DNA from: JANXYY01 sp035530875
GTDB taxonomy: Bacteria > Actinomycetota > Actinomycetes > Nanopelagicales > Nanopelagicaceae
Length of the DNA stretch: 53,313 bases
Reading direction: 5' to 3'
Assembly: GCA_035530875.1 (NCBI GenBank)
Contig: DATKUB010000050.1
Span: forward strand, 1-53,313
A model generated the notes under the pieces. That model made no database searches and had not been told where the DNA came from. It saw nothing but the letters and a program-made list of their open reading frames with translations. Below, one piece after another: positions 16,977 to 26,139 of the stretch; the stretch's first letter is position 1, and each line of letters starts with the position of its first letter. The position numbers and the translations under genes are program-made.

Positions 16977-18032
16977 TCAACCTGTAAAGGAGCCGATGTA
17001 GGCGGCGAAATGTTCTTGTTCCTGCTGTAATTGCGCAGTCTTCTCGACGAGTACATGGTCGTAGATGTCGACAAGGTTCGGTGCCGTCAGAGCCAAGCAG
17101 ACTCGCCGAGTCTCGGCCGCGAGGTCGTCGGCTTCGTGTACCAAGTCGTCAAAAAATGCCTGATCGGCCCATCCCTGAGCCCGAAGCAGTTTGTCTATGC
17201 GGTCGAGGGGATCCTTGGCGATCCATTCGTCGAGCTCGCTGGCGCTACGGTACCTTGACGGATCGTCCGAGGTGCTGTGACCACCGATGCGGTACGTGAT
17301 GGCCTCAATGAGTGCAGGACCAGAGCCAGAGCGGACATGGCTGGCGAGTTGAGTGGTGACCGCGTGTACAGCCAGGACATCGTTGCCATCGACCAGGGCA
17401 GTACGTAGACCGAAGCCTCGACCACGCTCCCAAAGCGACGTACGCGCCTGGGCCGAGGATGGTGTTGAGATGGCCCACTGGTTATTTTGGCAGAAGAACA
17501 GGATTGGTGCGTCCATGGTCGCTGCGAAGTTAAATGCTTCGTTGGCATCGCCCTCGCTGCTCGCGCCATCGCCGAAGTAGGCGAGAACAACCTCGTTTAC
17601 GCCGTCGAGCTTGACACCCATCGCATAGCCGGTGGCGTGCAGCAGTTGGGCTGCGAGGACGAGTGTGTAGATGTGGAAACGGTACGTCGCCGGGTCCCAG
17701 CCACTGTGGGCGTTACCTCGCCACTGCACAAGGAGTTCGGACGGAGTGATTCCCCGGGCCATCGCCGCCGCATGTTCCCGATAACTCGGAAAAACATAAT
17801 CAGTGGGCTCAAGTGCAGCGATGGAGCCGACTTGGGCCGCTTCCTGCCCATGGCACTGTAGCCACAACGCGAGTTCGCCGTTGCGTTGGAGCGAAAAGGC
17901 TTCATTGTCGAAGCGCCGGGCGAGGAACATGGTTCGAAACAGATCACGGCACAACTGTGGATCGACCTCACCCTCGACATCAGGGTGCCGATGGAGTTGT
18001 CCCGAAGGCGTTACGAGCTGAATGGGGTCCAA
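16977..18032 (-). CDS. bkdA: 2-oxoacid dehydrogenase E1 alpha subunit (branched-chain type)
   Basis: 351 residues. The thiamine diphosphate motif is GDGASSEGDANEAFNFAATMDAPILFFCQNNQWAIS. TYRIGGHSTSDDPSRYR, with STSDD, is characteristic of BCKDH E1 alpha rather than pyruvate dehydrogenase (which has SMSDP). The start is a TTG at 18032, supported by GGAGG (18039-18043) six bases upstream; no ATG fits. First gene of the bkdABC-like operon, with icmF divergent. It decarboxylates 2-oxoisovalerate and related acids from Val, Ile and Leu. Confidence 0.92.
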   Translation of the reverse strand: MDPIQLVTPSGQLHRHPDVEGEVDPQLCRDLFRTMFLARRFDNEAFSLQRNGELALWLQCHGQEAAQVGSIAALEPTDYVFPSYREHAAAMARGITPSELLVQWRGNAHSGWDPATYRFHIYTLVLAAQLLHATGYAMGVKLDGVNEVVLAYFGDGASSEGDANEAFNFAATMDAPILFFCQNNQWAISTPSSAQARTSLWERGRGFGLRTALVDGNDVLAVHAVTTQLASHVRSGSGPALIEAITYRIGGHSTSDDPSRYRSASELDEWIAKDPLDRIDKLLRAQGWADQAFFDDLVHEADDLAAETRRVCLALTAPNLVDIYDHVLVEKTAQLQQEQEHFAAYIGSFTG

Positions 18033-18400
18033 AACTAGCCTCCAACCGGTCGGTGTCCAGTACCTAGCCCCTAGATAGTGATGCCACGCTGACGAGCCGA
18101 AGGTTACTCCGGAATGCTAGGTATCCACTAACTAAACGTTCGCAATATAGGCCGCAAATTAGGCGATCGTCTAGTCATTATCTATTGAAATGGACGTATG
18201 CTTAGTCCGGTGGCTTTCTAGGCCCACGGATAACCCAGTTTAAATCGCGGCCACTTGCAGGCGAAACAGGCGTAGGCGGTGAGTCCGGCGAGTGTTCAAC
18301 TTTGGTAGCCTGAAATTAGTTGGATGTCCTATTATTTGGCTTCGGGTGAAGTGTCGCTTATTCCCGAGGCGATATAACAACAGTGCCCAGGAGTCGAAAG
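18033..18400. other. Divergent promoter region of bkd operon and icmF
   Basis: A 368-base gene-free gap. On the minus side it holds the GGAGG ribosome site of E1 alpha. On the plus side it ends with TATAAC (about 18373-18378), a possible -10, and AGGAG (18388-18392) for icmF. No strong palindrome was seen. The gap is large enough for regulators of both operons. Confidence 0.45.
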
Positions 18401-21400
18401 ATGTCGCAAAGCCCCCTGCACGTCCCAGTAAATCCCGTTCGATTTGTGACCGCAGCAAGCCTTTTCGATGGTCACGACGCCGCGATCAACATCATGCGGC
18501 GCCTCTTGCAATCGCAAGGCGCCGAAGTGATCCACCTCGGACATGATCGAAGCGTAGAAGATGTGGTGACGGCTAGCCTTCAAGAAGACGTCCAAGGCAT
18601 CGCAATCTCGTCGTATCAGGGTGGACACGTTGAATATTTCACCTATCTTTCGGAGCGCTTAGTTCAAAGCGGTGCCTCGCACATAAAGATTTTTGGTGGC
18701 GGAGGTGGCGTCATCGTGCCTGACGAGATTGAGGCGCTTGCAAGAATCGGCGTCCACATTTTTAGTCCACAAGAGGGGCAGCGGCTAGGTCTTCCAGCAA
18801 TGATCAATCAGTTGATCGTCGAATGCGACATTGATCTATCTACGGGCTCTGTTGATATGGAAGCCCTTCGATCAGGATCTACCTCTGCGCTCGCACGCAT
18901 TATTACGATGCTCGAGACTCGAACGAATACAGATCTTGCAGAGTCGATTCGAAGCGAGGTAACTACTAAGAGGATCCCCGTGCTTGGGATCACGGGCACC
19001 GGCGGTTCGGGGAAGTCATCCCTTACCGACGAACTAGTGAGCCGGTTCCGCCGAGACTCACAAGACAAGGTTCGGATTGCAGTGCTTGCGATTGATCCGA
19101 CTCGCCGTCGAGGTGGTGGCGCGTTGCTCGGAGATCGCATCCGAATGAACAGCATTGATCCAGATGTCGTGTTCTTCAGATCAATGGCAACTCGAGGTGC
19201 CGGGCAACAGATACCGATGGCACTTGAGGAGGCTATTGCCGCATGCAAAATCTCCGGTTTTGACCTTGTCATCGTGGAGACCCCCGGCATTGGTCAGGGC
19301 GATGCAACGATAGTTCCCCACGTTGATCTCTCTCTATATGTGATGACACCCGAATACGGGGCTGCATCGCAACTCGAAAAAATCGACATGTTGGACTTCG
19401 CAAACGTTGTTGCCGTGAACAAGTTTGAACGGCGTGGGGCCGAGGATGCCCGCCGAGATGTTGCACGACAAATGGTGCGCAACCGAGGAGCATTTGGGAC
19501 GCCATGGGATCAAATGCCAGTCTTTGGAACGAGCGCCGCTCGTTTTGATGATGATGGAGTTTCTGCGCTCTACCACCACATTAAAGGCTTACTCATCGAG
19601 AATGGACTGCCTCGCTTTGACGGAGTATTGCCTATTGTCACCGGTCATACTTCTACAAGGCTTACGAGCATATTGCCGCGTGGTCGGGAACGTTACCTAG
19701 CAGAGATCGCCGAGGCGGTTCGGAGCTATCACACAATAACGGAAGTTCAATGCGCCACGGTGCGACTTGTCCAGTCGCTTAGAGACACCGAAGAACTGCT
19801 CAGGCTAAATGACAAATTGGTATCAGCCGAGGAGGTAAACCGGCTGGCAGAAGAACAGGCGCAGAAAGTCAGGCCAGAGGTAAAGACACAATTGGAGAAC
19901 TGGCCAACCCTGCGCGAGGCATATTCTAGAAACGAGCAGACCTATAGCGTACGCGGCCAAGAAATTATCACTCCATTAGTGCGAACGACACTATCGGGAA
20001 CACGGGTGCCTAGAGTTGCCCTTCCCCGAGATGACGAGGCTGGAACACTCCTCCGGTTCCTGCGTTCAGAGAATCTTCCCGGATACTTCCCTTTCACCGG
20101 TGGAGTCTTCCCCTTCAAGCGAAGTGAAGAAGCGCCGGCTCGGATGTTCGCTGGTGAAGGTGATGCGGCCCGCACCAATCGTAGGTTTCACCTGCTGAGT
20201 GAAGGACAGCCCGCAACTCGGCTCTCCACCGCCTTTGATTCGGTCACCTTGTATGGTCGTGATCCTGCGCTGCAGCCAGATATTTTTGGCAAAGTCGGGA
20301 CATCTGGAGTTTCGATTGCGACCCTGGACGACATGCGCGAGTTGTACTCAGGGTTTGACTTGTGCGATCCGACGACGTCTGTGTCAATGACGATAAACGG
20401 ACCCGCACCCACCATCTTGGCGATGTTTTTCAACGTCGTTATTGATCAACAGGTGGAGGCATTTGTCAATGAACTGGGGCGCAAACCCAATGCCGAAGAG
20501 ATGGAACAGATTCAAAGACGAGCGATATCGACGGTTCGAGGAACAGTTCAGGCAGATATTCTTAAAGAAGATCAAGGTCAAAACACATGTATCTTCTCGA
20601 CTGAGTTCTCTCTTCGATGTATGGCAGATATCCAACAATGGTTCATCGATAATTCGGTTCGCAACTTCTACTCAGTATCGATTAGTGGTTATCACATTGC
20701 TGAGGCGGGGGCGAACCCGATCAGTCAACTTGCGTTCACGCTCGCCAACGGCTTTACCTATGTTGAGTCATACCTTGCGCGTGGAATGAACATTGATGAT
20801 TTCGCACCGAATTTATCGTTCTTTTTTTCGAATGGAATGGATGCCGAATACACGGTCATGGGACGAGTAGCACGTCGGATTTGGGCCATTGCAATGCGGG
20901 ACCGATACGGCGCGAGTGAGCGTGCTCAGAAGTTGAAATACCATGTTCAGACGTCGGGTCGTTCACTTCACGCGCAGGAGATGGACTTCAACGATATCCG
21001 CACAACTCTGCAGGCGCTGTGTGCCTTATACGACAATGCAAACTCATTGCACACAAATGCATACGACGAAGCAGTCACGACACCCTCCCCGCAATCAGTC
21101 CGACGTGCGCTAGCCATCCAAATGATCATCGATAAGGAATGGGGTCTTTCGAGTAACGAGAATCCCCTGCAGGGATCACAAATTGTTGATCAGCTAACGG
21201 ATTTGGTTGAAGAGGCCGTACTTGTCGAGTTCGAACGAATTGCTGATCGCGGTGGGGTCTTAGGCGCGATGGAAACGGGATATCAACGTGGTCGGATACA
21301 GGACGAATCAATGCGCTACGAACAAGGCAAGCACGATGGATCTCTTCCAATAATTGGAGTAAATACATTCCTGGCTGACGAATCAGCCGACACTGTTAGC

Positions 21401-21637
21401 GCTATTCACCTCGCTCGCGGAACGGAAGGGGAAAAACAATCCCAACTACATCGGCTTGCAGAATTTCAGAATCGCAATCGACAAGAATCACCTGCTGCAC
21501 TCTTCAATCTGAAGGAGGTGTCTCTAAGCGGAGGAAATGTCTTCGCTGCGCTCATGCAGGCAGTGCGCTGCTGTTCCCTCGGTCAAATCACAGAGGCGTT
21601 CTTTGAGGTCGGCGGTCAATACAGGAGGAATGTTTGA
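18401..21637 (+). CDS. icmF: Fused isobutyryl-CoA mutase (IcmF)
   Basis: A 1078-residue adenosylcobalamin enzyme. In order: a B12-binding domain (about 10-140) with FDGHDAAIN carrying the cobalt-ligating His; a MeaB-like G-protein chaperone with Walker A GITGTGGSGKSSLT near residue 197, VETPGIGQGD and NKFE; a linker; and the mutase barrel from about residue 540 (GYFPFTGGVFPFKR). The substrate determinants reported for IcmF, Phe598 and Gln742 (Leu and Ala in pivalyl-CoA mutase), appear here as Phe583 in RMFAGEG and Gln727, exactly 144 residues apart as expected. It interconverts isobutyryl- and n-butyryl-CoA. AGGAG seven bases before the ATG decides the start. With the divergent bkd genes it completes a valine route. 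Confidence 0.93.
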   Translation: MSQSPLHVPVNPVRFVTAASLFDGHDAAINIMRRLLQSQGAEVIHLGHDRSVEDVVTASLQEDVQGIAISSYQGGHVEYFTYLSERLVQSGASHIKIFGGGGGVIVPDEIEALARIGVHIFSPQEGQRLGLPAMINQLIVECDIDLSTGSVDMEALRSGSTSALARIITMLETRTNTDLAESIRSEVTTKRIPVLGITGTGGSGKSSLTDELVSRFRRDSQDKVRIAVLAIDPTRRRGGGALLGDRIRMNSIDPDVVFFRSMATRGAGQQIPMALEEAIAACKISGFDLVIVETPGIGQGDATIVPHVDLSLYVMTPEYGAASQLEKIDMLDFANVVAVNKFERRGAEDARRDVARQMVRNRGAFGTPWDQMPVFGTSAARFDDDGVSALYHHIKGLLIENGLPRFDGVLPIVTGHTSTRLTSILPRGRERYLAEIAEAVRSYHTITEVQCATVRLVQSLRDTEELLRLNDKLVSAEEVNRLAEEQAQKVRPEVKTQLENWPTLREAYSRNEQTYSVRGQEIITPLVRTTLSGTRVPRVALPRDDEAGTLLRFLRSENLPGYFPFTGGVFPFKRSEEAPARMFAGEGDAARTNRRFHLLSEGQPATRLSTAFDSVTLYGRDPALQPDIFGKVGTSGVSIATLDDMRELYSGFDLCDPTTSVSMTINGPAPTILAMFFNVVIDQQVEAFVNELGRKPNAEEMEQIQRRAISTVRGTVQADILKEDQGQNTCIFSTEFSLRCMADIQQWFIDNSVRNFYSVSISGYHIAEAGANPISQLAFTLANGFTYVESYLARGMNIDDFAPNLSFFFSNGMDAEYTVMGRVARRIWAIAMRDRYGASERAQKLKYHVQTSGRSLHAQEMDFNDIRTTLQALCALYDNANSLHTNAYDEAVTTPSPQSVRRALAIQMIIDKEWGLSSNENPLQGSQIVDQLTDLVEEAVLVEFERIADRGGVLGAMETGYQRGRIQDESMRYEQGKHDGSLPIIGVNTFLADESADTVSAIHLARGTEGEKQSQLHRLAEFQNRNRQESPAALFNLKEVSLSGGNVFAALMQAVRCCSLGQITEAFFEVGGQYRRNV

Positions 21638-21971
21638 TCTCCAAGTATCCGATGTCTGCTCTATCTAAAGATCACCCTACATTCCTGAGGTTTATGGATG
21701 GAAACTTGGGGTAACGGTGTGGTGTTCATGATCTCCAGATCTTGTCTTGGCAAATAAAAGGGAACCGTGAAATTCGCGTCCAAACGCCATGCCTGGAGTT
21801 CTGCTCCCCGGCTTACCTTATGTCTTCAATGTTAACGACGGATCTAAAGCCTTTGACAAAACGCTTCCTTTACTCGTGCCGTGCGCGGAGGCCTTCTAAC
21901 CTGGTATGGACCATCTCTAGTTAAGGTCCGGCTACGACTTTCTAATGCCATCGTAAATGTGCTTAGACAAT
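21638..21971. other. Intergenic region, no gene seen
   Basis: About 330 bases between icmF and the MarR gene. Short frames exist on both strands (21742-21924 plus, 21844-22035 minus), but none has a ribosome site or recognisable protein sequence. GGACC and GGTCC arms around 21909-21931 form a loose inverted repeat. It may be decayed sequence. Confidence 0.4.
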
Positions 21972-21985
21972 AGGTGGAGCCACCT
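21972..21985. promoter_or_regulatory. 14-bp palindrome at -35 position of MarR gene
   Basis: AGGTGG-AG-CCACCT is an inverted repeat centred about 39 bases before the presumed leaderless start at 22018, so it would overlap or abut the -35 region. That is a common place for an autoregulatory MarR operator. Confidence 0.4.
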
Positions 21986-22005
21986 GATTGTCGTGCCTTG
22001 ACTGA

Positions 22006-22017
22006 TAACCTCACAAC
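22006..22017 (+). promoter_or_regulatory. Leaderless -10 box of MarR gene
   Basis: TAACCT (22006-22011), six bases, then the GTG at 22018. No Shine-Dalgarno sequence is present, so the start is supported by this spacing. Confidence 0.5.
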
Positions 22018-22539
22018 GTGAGCGCAGCGTCCCATTTAAACTTCGATCCGATTGATCGAGCGGGTGAACTCTGGTGCCAACACTTTGGCGATCCAACCGC
22101 CATGAAAACTGTCACCTCAATCATGCGAGTCCAACAGCTTCTCATCAGTGCCCTTGATGCACAGTTGAAAAGTTTTGGGATCACTTTTGCGCGATATGAA
22201 GTCCTCGTGCTCCTGACGTTCAGTCAGAGAGGAGAACTTGCGCTGAGCAAGATCGGAAAGCGACTCATGGTGCATCCAACATCTGTCACAAACGCGATAG
22301 ATCGTTTAGAGGCGCAAGGCCTGGTCAAACGAGTGCCTGACTCGAGTGATCGGCGGAAAGTGCTCGCAAGCATTACGGATCAAGGAAGGCAGGTAACTAT
22401 AGAGGCGACAAAAGCCTTGAATTCCGTGTCCTTTGGCATTGCCGAGCAACCCCGAGAGGCTCAAGAGAAACTTTACGAATTGCTGAGGAAGCTTCGCATG
22501 GCTGCTGGGGATTTTCCATGGTCGAATAGAATGGAATGA
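22018..22539 (+). CDS. MarR family transcriptional regulator
   Basis: 173 residues with the MarR winged helix: ARYEVLVLLTFSQRGELALSKIGKRLMVHPTSVTNAIDRLEAQGLVKRVPDSSDRRKVLASITDQGRQ, including the DxRxxxxxxTxxG-like wing. The N terminus (LWCQHFGDPTAMKTVTSIMRVQQLL) forms the dimer helices. It starts at GTG with a TAACCT box six bases upstream. It follows icmF on the same strand after 380 bases, so it probably has its own promoter. MarR regulators of acyl-CoA or aromatic catabolism are common; control of icmF or bkd is a guess. Confidence 0.88.
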   Translation: MSAASHLNFDPIDRAGELWCQHFGDPTAMKTVTSIMRVQQLLISALDAQLKSFGITFARYEVLVLLTFSQRGELALSKIGKRLMVHPTSVTNAIDRLEAQGLVKRVPDSSDRRKVLASITDQGRQVTIEATKALNSVSFGIAEQPREAQEKLYELLRKLRMAAGDFPWSNRME

Positions 22540-22702
22540 CCTAAATCGCAGAATTTAGGGCGCACGAAAGAAATGTTGGCATTGCACCAAACGCCTTATT
22601 GGCAACATTGAACGCTCAGACCGTATCGACGACTACTTTGGGGACGCTTTCTTTGATTCTGCCTGCCACGCCTTGTCACGCCTGATTCGGTTCAGTTCAA
22701 TC

Positions 22703-23101
22703 TCAACTCAATGAACTACCGCTGGCGATACTTCTACGGATCTTTCGCTCGAAGGCCCATGGCATGAATGGTACGAAGGCGACGCTGAATGCCATCCCAC
22801 TGGTTTTCAATGACCACCCAAGGCTTCTGGCCATAAAGGGTATGAGCAGCATGTAAATGGTGAAAGCAGTGCCATGCGTGGCGCCGATTATCGCCACTAA
22901 TGTCATACCCCAACCGGTTAGCCAGTGAATTACGGCAACAACCAGAATTGAAGGCAGCAAGGCTCCCTCGGCTACCGCAATCACGCTGAAAATTCGCACA
23001 AGTACCAAAGTGGAGCGTTTCGTTTTGGGCGAAAACGATGTTGGAGCAGTAACTGCTACGGACGGATCCGTTTTCCCACTGGGCTGAGTTCCGTTGGACA
23101 T
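22703..23101 (-). CDS. DUF3817-like integral membrane protein
   Basis: About 132 residues. After a hydrophilic N terminus rich in Thr/Ser/Pro, three membrane helices carry the DUF3817 pattern: LVRIFSVIAVAEGALLPSIL, GMTLVAIIGATHGTAFTIYMLLI (the G-x-x-HG motif) and SGMAFSVAFVPFMPWAFERKI. The ATG at 23101 has GGGAGA seven bases upstream; upstream alternatives overlap the previous gene's stop (TGATG). It is coupled to the gene at 23116-23484. Function unknown. Confidence 0.7.
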   Translation of the reverse strand: MSNGTQPSGKTDPSVAVTAPTSFSPKTKRSTLVLVRIFSVIAVAEGALLPSILVVAVIHWLTGWGMTLVAIIGATHGTAFTIYMLLIPFMARSLGWSLKTSGMAFSVAFVPFMPWAFERKIRRSIASGSSLS

Positions 23102-23115
23102 CGCATTCTCTCCCA

Positions 23116-23484
23116 TCACGCGGTCACGAATAATCGGGCAACCACAAGAAGAGCCACAACGCCGCCACCGAATCTGGCTAGGCCACTATTGCGGGGCGAC
23201 TCCATCGCGAAAGCCGCGTTATCCGCGACCGGTATCAAACCAAAGGCCATGGCCGCATAAACCAGGTGGAGCCATTGATGAGGCCGTTTCCCACTAATCA
23301 GCAGGGCAACACCGGCAGCAGCCGTAATCCCAACCACGACGAGAACAGCAATTCCTAGGCGTCCGGCGGCGGCTCCGGCTGGTTTCGATTTGATCGCACG
23401 GATCAATCCTTCAATAGTCGCCGCAAACAAGGTCAGCACGGACAGGATCGCGAGGGTCAGGTGAACATCTTTAGCCACGAACAA
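23116..23484 (-). CDS. Small four-helix membrane protein, unknown
   Basis: 122 residues with four predicted membrane helices (VHLTLAILSVLTLFAATIEGLI, LGIAVLVVVGITAAAGVALLI, QWLHLVYAAMAFGLIPVADNAA, FGGGVVALLVVARLFVTA). The third helix opens with the motif HQWLHLVYA, suggestive of a small integral family with conserved histidines. I do not recognise it. It is encoded directly ahead of the DUF3817-like gene, whose possible start overlaps its stop, so the two proteins likely work together. Confidence 0.65.
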   Translation of the reverse strand: MFVAKDVHLTLAILSVLTLFAATIEGLIRAIKSKPAGAAAGRLGIAVLVVVGITAAAGVALLISGKRPHQWLHLVYAAMAFGLIPVADNAAFAMESPRNSGLARFGGGVVALLVVARLFVTA

Positions 23485-23633
23485 ACCCCCCTAGAACTCC
23501 GGCGATTATGGCGAACGCAATAGCAAGGACGCCGCGAACGCTAGAACCCTATCAATTTCGGTGGTCCCAATATGAGAGTTCAGGACGAAATCAAAGTCGG
23601 CAATAAGGTTTCGGCGTCGGATGCGTTCCTACG

Positions 23634-24086
23634 TCACTGAGCATAAGTTGGCACCACAAGAACAGGGACTGTCGCGAATTCCAAGACCCGCAGCGTTTGA
23701 CTGCCAACGTACGGGAGGGCATGTCCTGGGCGAGAAACACGGGCCATGACAATCATGACCGCATCGCTCTCGCGCGCTTCGGCGAGAATTTCCGCAGCCA
23801 CACTTCCAATTCTTGTAGTGACCGATACCGTTACATTTGCCGCTGAACTCGATGCGACAACATGATTGAGCGCGGCGCTCGCGGCAAGCTCACGGCCTTG
23901 GGCTAAAGCAGCGGTGTCGCCCAAATGCTGATCCAGTTCGGAGGCTTCAATTACGCTTACGGCGCGAAGTTGAGCCCCCACTTTGGCGCAGTATTCAACT
24001 GCGACTTTTGCTGCGGCAAAGGCGGCTCGAGAGTCATTTACCGCAACCAAGACGACGTCACTTGTACGGTTCTGGTTCATCGTCAT
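23634..24086 (-). CDS. Universal stress protein UspA family
   Basis: 150 residues of the Usp Rossmann-like fold: DVVLVAVNDSRAAFAAAKVAVEYCAKVGAQLRAVSVIEASELD, SVTTRIGSVAAEILAEARESDAVMIVMAR, and VGSQTLRVLEFATVPVLVV at the end. The ATP-binding GxxGx9G(S/T) motif is only partly kept: RVSRPG stands where the first glycines would be. The start overlaps the ATPase subunit D stop by four bases, so it is the last gene of the ATPase operon. That suggests a role linked to the pump's energy state, which is inference. Confidence 0.85.
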   Translation of the reverse strand: MTMNQNRTSDVVLVAVNDSRAAFAAAKVAVEYCAKVGAQLRAVSVIEASELDQHLGDTAALAQGRELAASAALNHVVASSSAANVTVSVTTRIGSVAAEILAEARESDAVMIVMARVSRPGHALPYVGSQTLRVLEFATVPVLVVPTYAQ

Positions 24087-24706
24087 GCGTCCATTCCGCT
24101 AGCGGAAGCGCCTGCATCGACCCCGTGCCTTAGAGCCCAGCGGAGACGAAGGCTCTCTTCGAGTTCTTGTTCTGCAATCTTCTTACGAATAGCCAGCAAC
24201 TGACCTTCCAATTTCGGAATCCACCGGTTCTCAACAGCCCTCTGCCGCACTCGCGTCGCATTGAGCTCGGTCGAAACGAGCAGAATTGCTCGCTCGACAG
24301 AAGCGTGCGCCACCGCGGCAATCAAGGCGGCTCGATGCGCCTTCACCGCATACGACAAGGCAGAACTTCCACCCGGCTTAGGCAGCACAGGAAGTTTGCA
24401 GTCCGTCCCTTCTGGATACACGACCCCAAGGGCACCACCCCAATGCAATTCCACTTCGGCGCCCTCTGCTGGGGATGCGTCTCTAATCAAGTCACTTCCA
24501 TCAAGGGCCGCTGAACGCTGCAACCAGATCGCCGCCTCGCCTGCTCGCTGATTCCACTCCTTACGACTCCGACCGACTTGCAACTGAAGCTTTTCTAGTT
24601 CGTCCGCAAGAATGTGCTGCTTTCGATCCAGCAGGCGGGCACCATTTCGAGCTACCTCAAGGCGTCTCTCCACTCGCATCTTCCCGGCACGGCCAACATC
24701 GGTCAT
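24083..24706 (-). CDS. atpD: A/V-type ATPase subunit D (central rotor shaft)
   Basis: 207 residues. The two long helices of the central shaft are visible (GKMRVERRLEVARNGARLLDRKQHILADELEKL near the N terminus and ELNATRVRQRAVENRWIPKLEGQLLAIRKKIAEQELEESLRLRWA near the C terminus). NATRVRQRAVE is the family's conserved NALR-like segment. The ATG at 24706 overlaps the subunit B stop (TAATG); a longer open frame upstream lies inside subunit B and is rejected. Confidence 0.9.
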   Translation of the reverse strand: MTDVGRAGKMRVERRLEVARNGARLLDRKQHILADELEKLQLQVGRSRKEWNQRAGEAAIWLQRSAALDGSDLIRDASPAEGAEVELHWGGALGVVYPEGTDCKLPVLPKPGGSSALSYAVKAHRAALIAAVAHASVERAILLVSTELNATRVRQRAVENRWIPKLEGQLLAIRKKIAEQELEESLRLRWALRHGVDAGASASGMDA

Positions 24707-26139
24707 TAACCGCCCTCCTTGTCGGGCAGATACCGATCCAAGAATTCGCTCGAGAGCATGCTCAGCTCTTTCCTCGGCAGGGACGAAAGCGCGATCCACG
24801 CAAGGTTCAAAGTCTCCTCCATGGTGCGGACTTCGTTTCGGCCTTGGTTAAACAGCTCTTTCTCGACCTGCCTCTGATACGCGATGTAATTGCGATCGGT
24901 TTCACTAAGCGCGGCTTCGCCTACGAGCTCGCTGAGTTCTGCTGCTTGGCGGGCCCTGGCCATCGCTGCAAGCACTTGGGCGGCGACATCCATATGATCT
25001 TCGCGTGTTCGACCCTTGCCAACGCCATGACGCATAAGGCGAGAAAGAGAAGAGAGCACATCGACGGGTGGATAGATCCCTCGAGCTAGCACATCGGGGG
25101 AGAGAACTATCTGTCCTTCCGTTATGTAACCGGTTAGATCCGGAACCGGATGTGTTATGTCTCCGGCTGGCATGGTGAGTACCGGCATGATCGTCACCGA
25201 ACCGGCGCGCCCCTGAACGCGACCGCAGCGCTCATAGAGACTGGCTAGATCGCTGTATAGGTAACCTGGATAGCCGCGGCGGGCGGGGATTTCGCGTCGA
25301 GCGGCTGAAACCTCACGTAGAGCTTCCGCGTAACTAGTCATATCCGACATGACCACCAGAACGTCGTGTCCCTCTTCGAAAGCAAGGTGTTCGGCAATGG
25401 TCAGAGCAATGCGTGGCGTAAGGATCCGCTCGATCACCGGGTCATCCGCGGCGTTAAGCAGAAGCACCAACTCGCCTGCGGCAGAACGCTCCTCTAACCG
25501 ATCGCGGACGTAGGAAATATCTGCGTGAGTTAGACCCATCCCAGCAAAAATAACTCTAAACAGGGATCCCGCTGCCGTGGCTTGCGCTGCAATCTGGGTT
25601 GCGAGGGTCAGATGCGGTAGACCAGGGACGGAGAAAATCGGCAACTTCTGGCCACGAACCAAAGTGGTCAGGGCGTCGATCACGGAGATCCCGGTAAGTA
25701 CTGGCTCTTGCGGTGGTTCCCGGTGGACCGGATTTAGTGGCCAACCGGTTACCGGCTTGTATGCAGTTCCAGTCACGGGCGGGCCACCGTCTAAAGGCTC
25801 TCCCCGACCATTACAGACCCGGCCATACCAATCGGTACCGACCGCAAGGTGCAGCGGCTGGCCTTCAAATCGGACCCAAATTCCCCCTGGTGTCATCCCA
25901 TCGGTACCCTCGAGAATCTGCAAAGTGATCAGATCCCGGTCAACTTCGAGAACTAGGCCATGACGTTGATCGCCGTTTGCCAAATCCACCGTGGCGAATT
26001 CATCCCAGCCAACGCCCTGGACCTGACCAAGAACCAATAACGGGCCGCGAACTTCCCGGACGTCGTTGTGTGCAACCCGGATGGATTCCAAGGGCGAAGA
26101 TCCGGCCGGATCGGGAGGCGCTGCCGACATGTCGCTCAC
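24706..26139 (-). CDS. atpB: A/V-type ATPase subunit B (non-catalytic)
   Basis: 477 residues. Beta-barrel N domain, then a nucleotide-binding-fold core without a Walker A lysine (SVPGLPHLTLATQIA), LVVMSDMTSYAEALREVSAARREIPARRGYPGYLYSDLASLYERCGR with the family signature, and a C-terminal helical domain. It alternates with A in the A3B3 head. It starts at GTG overlapping the subunit A stop (GTGA). Full length for the family. Confidence 0.93.
   Translation of the reverse strand: MSDMSAAPPDPAGSSPLESIRVAHNDVREVRGPLLVLGQVQGVGWDEFATVDLANGDQRHGLVLEVDRDLITLQILEGTDGMTPGGIWVRFEGQPLHLAVGTDWYGRVCNGRGEPLDGGPPVTGTAYKPVTGWPLNPVHREPPQEPVLTGISVIDALTTLVRGQKLPIFSVPGLPHLTLATQIAAQATAAGSLFRVIFAGMGLTHADISYVRDRLEERSAAGELVLLLNAADDPVIERILTPRIALTIAEHLAFEEGHDVLVVMSDMTSYAEALREVSAARREIPARRGYPGYLYSDLASLYERCGRVQGRAGSVTIMPVLTMPAGDITHPVPDLTGYITEGQIVLSPDVLARGIYPPVDVLSSLSRLMRHGVGKGRTREDHMDVAAQVLAAMARARQAAELSELVGEAALSETDRNYIAYQRQVEKELFNQGRNEVRTMEETLNLAWIALSSLPRKELSMLSSEFLDRYLPDKEGG

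Noticed and set aside
21742..22035. Short open frames on both strands between icmF and marR
   Set aside because: No ribosome site, no conserved sequence, and the composition looks random; treated as non-coding.
24707..24799. N-terminal extension of ATPase subunit D
   Set aside because: It lies wholly inside subunit B. The TAATG overlap and family length support the start at 24706.
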